Shown here one piece after another: positions 6,823 to 10,981 of a DNA stretch of 10,981 nt. Within the stretch, counting starts at the first letter, position 1. The number at the start of each line of letters is the position of its first letter. Under the pieces are notes generated by a model. It did no database searches. It was not told the DNA's origin and saw only the letters and a list, made by a program, of their open reading frames with translations. A program made the translations under genes and the position numbers. The stretch spans positions 1-10,981 of the forward strand of contig CANIMM010000079.1 in assembly GCA_947468255.1 (NCBI GenBank), given 5' to 3'. The stretch comes from Chitinophagaceae bacterium (GTDB taxonomy: Bacteria > Bacteroidota > Bacteroidia > Chitinophagales > Chitinophagaceae).

Positions 6823-7011
6823 TTAGTTTTGATAGGCTAACCAATCAATATTAGCTTTCATTTTACCTGCAAAGTCGGCTATGTTTTTTTCTTTTTTATC
6901 AATCTCAACAATAACCATCACTGTAATTGCAGCAGCATTCGTATCAATGGGCAAATCAATTTTGTATCTGCCGGTCTTCATTCTTTTAGCAATAGCTTTA
7001 ATTGCTTCCAC
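6823..7011 (-). CDS. Small VapB-like antitoxin, C-terminus cut by a stop codon (relict)
   Basis: The frame gives 62 residues from GTG at 7011, beginning (M/V)EAIKAIAKRMKTGRYKIDLP. An internal ATG at 6981 would give 52 residues. A stop codon lies just upstream of the GTG, so it cannot be longer. The IDLP beta segment, the VMVIVEI strand and the later DFAGKMK...DWLAYQN fit small Bacteroidota antitoxins that precede PIN toxins. Reading through the TAA at 6823-6825 gives IRHEWS and then a second TAA at 6802-6804. Such antitoxins commonly end in an IRxEW-like sequence that binds the toxin, so a single change (for example AAA to TAA) probably removed the last seven residues. Repaired, the frame would overlap the toxin start by a few codons, the usual vapBC arrangement. 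Family membership is from memory of the motif, not a search. Confidence 0.5.
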   Translation of the reverse strand: MEAIKAIAKRMKTGRYKIDLPIDTNAAAITVMVIVEIDKKEKNIADFAGKMKANIDWLAYQN

Positions 7012-7056
7012 GGAGTATTATTTTTACAAATTTACTATATGTTTTGGTCCAAAATG

Positions 7057-7086
7057 AAAAATCACTCATTTTGGGTGAGTGATTTT
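7057..7086 (-). terminator. Intrinsic terminator of the DUF47-pit operon
   Basis: On the - strand an 11-bp perfect stem (AAAATCACTCA, 7-base loop, TGAGTGATTTT; arms 7076-7086 and 7058-7068) starts 18 bases after the permease stop. It runs into TTTTTCATTTT. This separates the phosphate genes from the toxin-antitoxin remnant and galE. Confidence 0.8.
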
Positions 7087-7104
7087 AAAAAAATAGAACA
7101 GAGA

Positions 7105-8520
7105 TTACTGAATAAAGAAAGTTGTAATGAAGTAAACAACCGCTGCCAGCATTGCGCTGATTGGGATGGTGAGCACCCATGCCCAGAGTAGGCTAACGGT
7201 AACGCCCCATCTTACAGCGCTAAGGCGCTTGGTGGCACCTACGCCAATAATGGCACCGGTGATGGTATGGGTAGTACTTACAGGTATACCCATTTGCTCG
7301 GTCATAAATAAGGTAAGTGCGCCGGAGGTTTCAGCCGCCACTCCTTCTAGGGGTGTTACCTTGGTTATTTTAGTACCCATGGTTTTTACAATCTTCCAGC
7401 CGCCACTCATGGTGCCAAGGCCGATAGCGGTGTAACAGGCAATCGGAACCCAGGTAAGGTCTTTGAGGGCTGCTCCAACATCGGGGTATTTAGTGCTATT
7501 GTAGGCTACAAATGCTGCTCCGATGATGCCCATTACTTTTTGTGCATCGTTTCCTCCATGTCCAATACTGAATGCACCGGAAGAAATCAGCTGCAATTTT
7601 TTGAACATATTGGCTGTGCGATAGGCATTGGGCGATTTCACTTTTTCTGAGTACAGGTAGGTACAGATAAAAATGAACATCATTCCCAGGATACCGTAAA
7701 TAATGATGGAATTATCTGCTTTTTCAAGTGCTGTTGTTAACTTGGCAACATTCACTTTGCTATCTACCGAAGTTTGAATTTCTTCAGCAAGTTTAGCTGC
7801 TCCCAGTGATTTATAATCAGCGAGCAGCGGGGTTGCGGCGGCTACTTTTGAAAGTACAGCTGTATAGGCCGCAGTTTTAGAGGGGTCAGCAGCTTGTTCC
7901 TTTTTAAGCTGATCAACTTTGTAAAATTTTACTAAGTTTTCTTGCAATTTGGTTTGTTCAAAATGGGCAAACAAAAACCAGGTACCGATACCCGTTAGTA
8001 CAATGAGCCCAATTTTAGCCCAGGTATTCCGCATTATAGTAATCACGGTGATATAAATTGATACGACCATGCCAATTAGTGGTGCAAGGAAAATGAATAG
8101 AATGATTTGGGTAATTTTTTTAATCTCAACAATATTGCCGATGCCGGTAAAGCCCTTGGTTAAGAAAGCATGTGTAATGGCTGCTCCTGCAAATCCACCA
8201 ATTAAAGTATGGGAGGAAGAGGACGGAATTCCGTACCACCAGGTAAGTAGGTTCCAGATAATGGCAGCAATCAAACCTGATAGGATAACGGGAAGGGTTA
8301 TAAATTCCTGATGCACCGTTTTGCCGATGGTGTTGGCTACTGCATGGTCCTTGAAAATAAAGTAAGCTACAAAATTGAAAAAAGCTGCCCAAACAACTGC
8401 CTGGTAGGGGGTTAATACTTTGGTAGAAACGATGGTGGCAATTGAGTTGGCCGCATCGTGAAAACCATTGATATAATCAAATATCAAGGCCAAAGCAACG
8501 ATAACTATAAGGAGCGTCAT
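7105..8520 (-). CDS. pit: PiT-family inorganic phosphate permease
   Basis: PiT proteins import phosphate across the inner membrane by ion symport. The 471-residue product shows the duplicated family signatures. In the N-terminal half these are DYINGFHDAANSIATIVSTK (15-34) and the IPSSSSHTLIGGFAG stretch (98-112). In the C-terminal half they are FSIGHGGNDAQKVMG (317-331) and IPVSTTHTITGAIIGVG (412-428). Roughly ten hydrophobic segments flank a hydrophilic, Lys/Ala-rich middle loop (about 187-270, QEAADPSK-like composition). That loop is the usual variable region between the two halves. The start MTLLIVIVALALIFDYINGF places the first membrane helix directly at the N-terminus. The DUF47 gene lies 29 bases upstream on the same strand, the standard pairing for PiT transporters, and a terminator follows the stop. 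Confidence 0.93.
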   Translation of the reverse strand: MTLLIVIVALALIFDYINGFHDAANSIATIVSTKVLTPYQAVVWAAFFNFVAYFIFKDHAVANTIGKTVHQEFITLPVILSGLIAAIIWNLLTWWYGIPSSSSHTLIGGFAGAAITHAFLTKGFTGIGNIVEIKKITQIILFIFLAPLIGMVVSIYITVITIMRNTWAKIGLIVLTGIGTWFLFAHFEQTKLQENLVKFYKVDQLKKEQAADPSKTAAYTAVLSKVAAATPLLADYKSLGAAKLAEEIQTSVDSKVNVAKLTTALEKADNSIIIYGILGMMFIFICTYLYSEKVKSPNAYRTANMFKKLQLISSGAFSIGHGGNDAQKVMGIIGAAFVAYNSTKYPDVGAALKDLTWVPIACYTAIGLGTMSGGWKIVKTMGTKITKVTPLEGVAAETSGALTLFMTEQMGIPVSTTHTITGAIIGVGATKRLSAVRWGVTVSLLWAWVLTIPISAMLAAVVYFITTFFIQ

Positions 8521-8549
8521 AAGAAAAATTTGATAACCAGCTAATTCGG

Positions 8550-9200
8550 TTAAGCGTATTTAACAATAATGGATTCAATCACATTGGCTGCATCTTCGCA
8601 TTTGTCGGTAACAATTTCCATCACCTGATAAATCTCTCTTTTTTTAATGACTTCCTTTGCATCTGGCTCAGTAGCAAATAGGCGTTCGATGCTCATGTCA
8701 AAAATATCATCTGCCTGGTTTTCGATGCTATTGATGGCAACCAATGCGTCGGTGATCTGGCGCATATTTTTCATATTACGCAATTCTGTAACCGCCTTGT
8801 GAACTTGAACGCAGCCAACAGCAATTAGTTCGGCCATTTTTCTTATACCCGTGTCATTTGGGTTGACCCTGTAAAAATTGATCTTTTTTGCAGAAGCATA
8901 AATATAATCGGCAATATCATCTAGTGCGGATGCTAGGTAGTGAATATCCTCCCTGTCAAAAGGGGTGATAAAATTTTTGCCCAATTCGGTAAAAATATTG
9001 TGCGTGTAATCGTCATTTACATGCTCCATATCCTCAATTTCGTGTATCAGCTGGGCCCTTTTGTCAAAGTCAGGCTCATTCACCATTTCTTTTAATTTTT
9101 CCCCCATTTTTACCAGCTCTTCCGCTACATTTTCAAACAATTGAAAAAATACCCGGTCCTTGGGTAGAAATATTTTAAAAATTGAGTTAAGGCCTGCCAT
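8550..9200 (-). CDS. DUF47 / PhoU-like accessory protein of the Pit transporter
   Basis: This 216-residue, fully helical protein has the DUF47 (PhoU-related) landmarks: FKIFLPKDRVFFQLFE near the N-terminus (8-23), the acidic IEDMEHVNDDY (55-65), TPFDREDIHYLASALDDIADY (79-99), SIENQADDIFD (158-168), and YQVMEIVTDKCEDAANVIE (191-209). PhoU relatives use such ExxxD clusters to bind metal ions and modulate phosphate transport; DUF47 genes are typically paired with pit. The protein lacks a signal peptide and membrane segments, so it probably acts on the cytoplasmic side of the permease. I chose the ATG at 9200 (MAGLNSIFKIF); the frame could extend six residues to a TTG at 9218, but the ATG fits the family better. 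It is first in a two-gene operon. Confidence 0.92.
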   Translation of the reverse strand: MAGLNSIFKIFLPKDRVFFQLFENVAEELVKMGEKLKEMVNEPDFDKRAQLIHEIEDMEHVNDDYTHNIFTELGKNFITPFDREDIHYLASALDDIADYIYASAKKINFYRVNPNDTGIRKMAELIAVGCVQVHKAVTELRNMKNMRQITDALVAINSIENQADDIFDMSIERLFATEPDAKEVIKKREIYQVMEIVTDKCEDAANVIESIIVKYA

Positions 9201-9229
9201 AATATAGTTTTGTGGCAAAGTTTAGGGAT

Positions 9230-9249
9230 TAGCTTAAAAAAATGAGCTA
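9230..9249 (-). promoter_or_regulatory. Small hairpin upstream of the DUF47-pit operon
   Basis: TAGCTTA (9230-9236) and TGAGCTA (9243-9249) form a seven-pair stem with one G-T wobble and a loop of six A. It lies about 30-50 bases upstream of the DUF47 ATG and could be a leader hairpin or an operator. The function is unknown. Confidence 0.25.
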
Positions 9250-9257
9250 TTTTTAAA

Positions 9258-9296
9258 TTGTTAATGATTTGGTAACACAGCTTTAAAATTAATTTG
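9258..9296 (+). promoter_or_regulatory. Candidate Pho-box-like repeat and promoter for the porin gene
   Basis: TTGTTAA (9258-9264), a four-base spacer and TTGGTAA (9269-9275) form a direct repeat with an 11-bp period, the geometry of PhoB boxes. It overlaps a TTTG (9268-9271). After 17 bases follows TTAATTTG (9289-9296), one mismatch from the Bacteroidota -7 consensus TAnnTTTG. The predicted start would lie about 15 bases before the porin ATG. The region also faces the divergent DUF47-pit operon. Sequence and spacing are seen directly; PhoB control is inference. Confidence 0.4.
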
Positions 9297-9316
9297 GTAT
9301 TTCTCTACAATAAAGT

Positions 9317-10624
9317 ATGCGCATGAAAAAAATATCCATATTGATTTTAGCCATATTATTGTCCCATTTTCTTCATGCCCAGTATTTGATGGACATGGTA
9401 GATACTTCCAAAGACATAGGCAAAGGGATGCTAGCGCTCTACAATCGTTTTGATAACATAAGATTGACTGGTTATATTCAACCTCAATTCCAAATAGCCT
9501 CTTTCAAAGGGGCCAATGGGTTTTCGGGAGGCGATTTTTCGACTAACAGTAGCAACCGCTTTATGTTGCGAAGGGCTAGATTAAGATTTGATTACATTCA
9601 TTTCCCAAAAGTTTCCAACGGACCTTCCTTGCAGTTTGTTTTTCAGTTTGACGCCACTGAAAGAGGTGTGAATGTGAGAGATGTTTGGGGAAGAATTTTT
9701 GAAAACAAGTACCAGCTTTTTGCGTTTACTACTGGTTTGTTTGCCCGACCCTTTAGTTATGAATTAAATTTATCTAGCTCTGACAGGGAGAGTCCAGAGC
9801 GTGGTAGAATGAGCCAGCTATTAATGAAAACTGAGCGAGATTTGGGAGCAATGGTAACCATCGATTCTCGAAAGAAAAATGGTCAACTTAAGTTTTTAAA
9901 AGCTGACCTGGGTTTTTTTAATGGTCCTGGCCTTTCCGCTACTAGCGATTATGATAGTCACAAGGATTTTATCGGGAGAATTTCGCTTAAAACGCAGGCA
10001 ATAAGTAAAAAGGTTACAATAAGCGCCGCTACTTCTATATTGTATGGTGGTTTAATCCAAAACACCATATATGTTTACAAGACCAGTGGAGCTGCAGGCA
10101 ATCAAAGCTTTGTACTTGACTCTTCCATTGCTAATATGGGGAAATTGGCTCCTAGAAAGTATTACAGTGTTGATGCCCAACTAAAAATTAAAAACCGCAT
10201 TGGTTTTACTGAATGTAGGGTTGAATGGATGGCGGGGCAGCAGACCGCTAGTTCAAACAGTAGCGAAACCCCCGGAACCCTATTTACTGGATCCGATGGA
10301 TATTATGTAAGAAATTTCAGCGGCGGATACTTGTATTTTTTACAACACCTAGGCAATACCCATCACCAGCTGGGTATTAAATATGACTGGTATGACCCCA
10401 ATACGGATGTAAGGGGATCAGATATCGGTAAAACTGGCAGTAATATGAATGCTGCCAATATAAAGTTCAGCACAGTAGGATTTGGCTATATAAATTATAT
10501 TAATGACAATGTCAAACTAGTGTTGTGGTACGATAAAGTGACCAATGAAAAAACCCAAGTTCCTGGTTTTACGGGAGATGTTTTGGATAATGTATTTACC
10601 TGCAGGTTGCAATTCAGATTTTAG
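9317..10624 (+). CDS. Phosphate-selective porin, OprP/OprO family
   Basis: The product is an outer-membrane beta-barrel of 435 residues. It starts with a signal peptide (MKKISILILAILLSHFLHA, cleavage likely before Q22) and ends in a terminal Phe (CRLQFRF), as outer-membrane barrels do for assembly. Family features are GYIQPQFQI (52-60), the Arg-rich strand RFMLRRARLRFDY (81-93), LQFVFQFD (105-112), TGLFARPFSYE (139-149), SDRESPERGRM (155-165) and ERDLGAM (173-179). Alternating hydrophobic residues continue to the end. Such porins let phosphate or other anions cross the outer membrane. Two ATGs are possible: 9317 (MRMKK) and 9323 (MKK); the second gives the more typical signal-peptide start. 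The gene is divergent from the DUF47-pit operon, which supports phosphate as substrate. Confidence 0.88.
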   Translation: MRMKKISILILAILLSHFLHAQYLMDMVDTSKDIGKGMLALYNRFDNIRLTGYIQPQFQIASFKGANGFSGGDFSTNSSNRFMLRRARLRFDYIHFPKVSNGPSLQFVFQFDATERGVNVRDVWGRIFENKYQLFAFTTGLFARPFSYELNLSSSDRESPERGRMSQLLMKTERDLGAMVTIDSRKKNGQLKFLKADLGFFNGPGLSATSDYDSHKDFIGRISLKTQAISKKVTISAATSILYGGLIQNTIYVYKTSGAAGNQSFVLDSSIANMGKLAPRKYYSVDAQLKIKNRIGFTECRVEWMAGQQTASSNSSETPGTLFTGSDGYYVRNFSGGYLYFLQHLGNTHHQLGIKYDWYDPNTDVRGSDIGKTGSNMNAANIKFSTVGFGYINYINDNVKLVLWYDKVTNEKTQVPGFTGDVLDNVFTCRLQFRF

Positions 10625-10758
10625 CATTCCATTTTGCCTCAGGGATCTTTCATATATAATTTTTAAATAATAAGTATAAAAAATATAAATTATCTATTAA
10701 AATCTATAAATTTTTAGAAAACATATTGTTTGTTATTAAATAGTTAATATTTCTATAA

Positions 10759-10766
10759 TAAATTTG
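10759..10766 (+). promoter_or_regulatory. Possible -7 promoter element TAAATTTG
   Basis: TAAATTTG is an exact match to the Bacteroidota -7 consensus TAnnTTTG. The nearest TTTG upstream (10729-10732) is 26 bases away, longer than the usual 17-23, so the -33 part is weak. If used, it would give a leader of about 180 bases beginning close to the first palindrome. Confidence 0.3.
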
Positions 10767-10775
10767 TCCTTTCGC

Positions 10776-10803
10776 TCTAAAATAATAAAGCCATTATTTT
10801 AGA
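10776..10803. repeat. 11-bp inverted repeat, possible operator or leader hairpin
   Basis: TCTAAAATAAT (10776-10786) is perfectly complementary to ATTATTTTAGA (10793-10803) across the loop AAAGCC. There is no T tract after it. It lies 26 bases upstream of the centre of a second palindrome and about 150 bases upstream of the next start codon. Confidence 0.5.
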
Positions 10804-10809
10804 AACTAT

Positions 10810-10836
10810 CAAATATTTTAACAAATATTTTGTTAA
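10810..10836. repeat. Overlapping direct repeat and palindrome, operator-like
   Basis: CAAATATTTT occurs at 10810-10819 and again at 10822-10831, a 12-bp period. The same stretch contains a palindrome, TTAACAAA (10818-10825), TAT, TTTGTTAA (10829-10836). Symmetric sites of this size are typical of dimeric regulators, but AT-rich DNA produces such patterns easily. Confidence 0.45.
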
Positions 10837-10954
10837 TTGTGCAGCAAGTCGTTCCTTTACCCTGTCATTATTAATAAATTATTAATTACTATACCATTTT
10901 GTTTAGTAATCTATAATGTTTTAGTTGTAATATCTTAACAAAAAAATAAGAAAA

Positions 10955-10981
10955 ATGAGAAAAATTGTATCACTGCTTTCA
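10955..10981 (+). CDS. 5' end of a secreted or outer-membrane protein
   Basis: ATG at 10955 opens a frame that reads MRKIVSLLS up to the window edge. Two basic residues followed by hydrophobic ones are the start of a signal peptide. In Bacteroidota, TonB-dependent SusC-like receptors often begin this way and have long leader regions, but nine codons cannot identify the gene. The sequence before the ATG is A-rich, which favours translation in this phylum. Confidence 0.5.

Larger units (their letters stand above)
10625..10954. other. AT-rich gene-free region upstream of a new gene
   Basis: These 330 bases carry no credible coding frame on either strand. The sequence is very rich in A and T. 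I see no clear terminator for the porin gene at its left end. The right two-thirds hold a TAAATTTG element, two palindromes and a direct repeat listed separately, so it is probably the control region of the gene that starts at 10955. A small RNA here cannot be excluded. Confidence 0.6.

Noticed and set aside
6781..6947. A 13-base exact repeat, GCATTCGTATCAA, at 6781-6793 and 6935-6947
   Set aside because: It falls on the codons for DTNA in both the toxin and the antitoxin frames, so similar codon choice can explain it; no duplication boundary is visible around it.
1..10981. CRISPR array, tRNA or rRNA genes, insertion sequence, prophage or defence system
   Set aside because: I saw no regularly spaced repeats, no tRNA-like or rRNA sequence, no transposase or phage protein, and no intact defence genes; the only mobile-type trace is the toxin-antitoxin remnant.

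Overview
The window looks like a chromosomal segment from a member of the Bacteroidota, most likely close to the Chitinophagaceae. The reasons are moderate-to-low GC with AT-rich intergenic DNA, weak or absent Shine-Dalgarno sequences, an ECF sigma / repeat-bearing anti-sigma / Spy-like secreted protein set typical of that group, a transketolase split into separate subunits, and candidate TTTG...TAnnTTTG promoters. This is inferred from protein style, not from a marker gene. Most of the window is ordinary housekeeping and envelope biology. The least ordinary parts are a decayed toxin-antitoxin remnant and some regulatory DNA.

Left part, + strand (1-2484): the 3' end of an unidentified lysine-rich protein, then rodA (SEDS glycosyltransferase of cell elongation) 23 bases later, then, after a 133-base gap with two small hairpins, a metallo-beta-lactamase-fold hydrolase. 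A near-perfect 17-bp hairpin separates this from the convergent - strand genes.

Middle part, - strand (7011 down to 2556). In order of transcription these are: a relict VapBC-like pair (antitoxin cut by a stop codon, toxin reduced to 27 codons), galE (UDP-glucose 4-epimerase), the C-terminal subunit of a split transketolase with its terminator, an ECF sigma factor, a membrane anti-sigma protein with four VPxGYF repeats, and a small secreted Spy-like protein. The last three form a likely envelope-sensing unit: the sigma factor, its membrane regulator, and a periplasmic protein that may be a target or sensor.

Right part (7057-10624): a phosphate-uptake locus. A DUF47/PhoU-like protein and a PiT phosphate permease are co-transcribed on the - strand and end at a clear terminator. 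A phosphate-selective porin (OprP/OprO family) is divergent on the + strand. The shared 116-base intergenic region holds an 11-bp-phased direct repeat that resembles a Pho box in layout. Together the genes give an outer-membrane channel, an inner-membrane symporter and its accessory protein.

The end (10625-10981) is a 330-base, very AT-rich, gene-free stretch with two palindromes and a direct repeat. It leads into the first nine codons of a new + strand gene whose start looks like a signal peptide.
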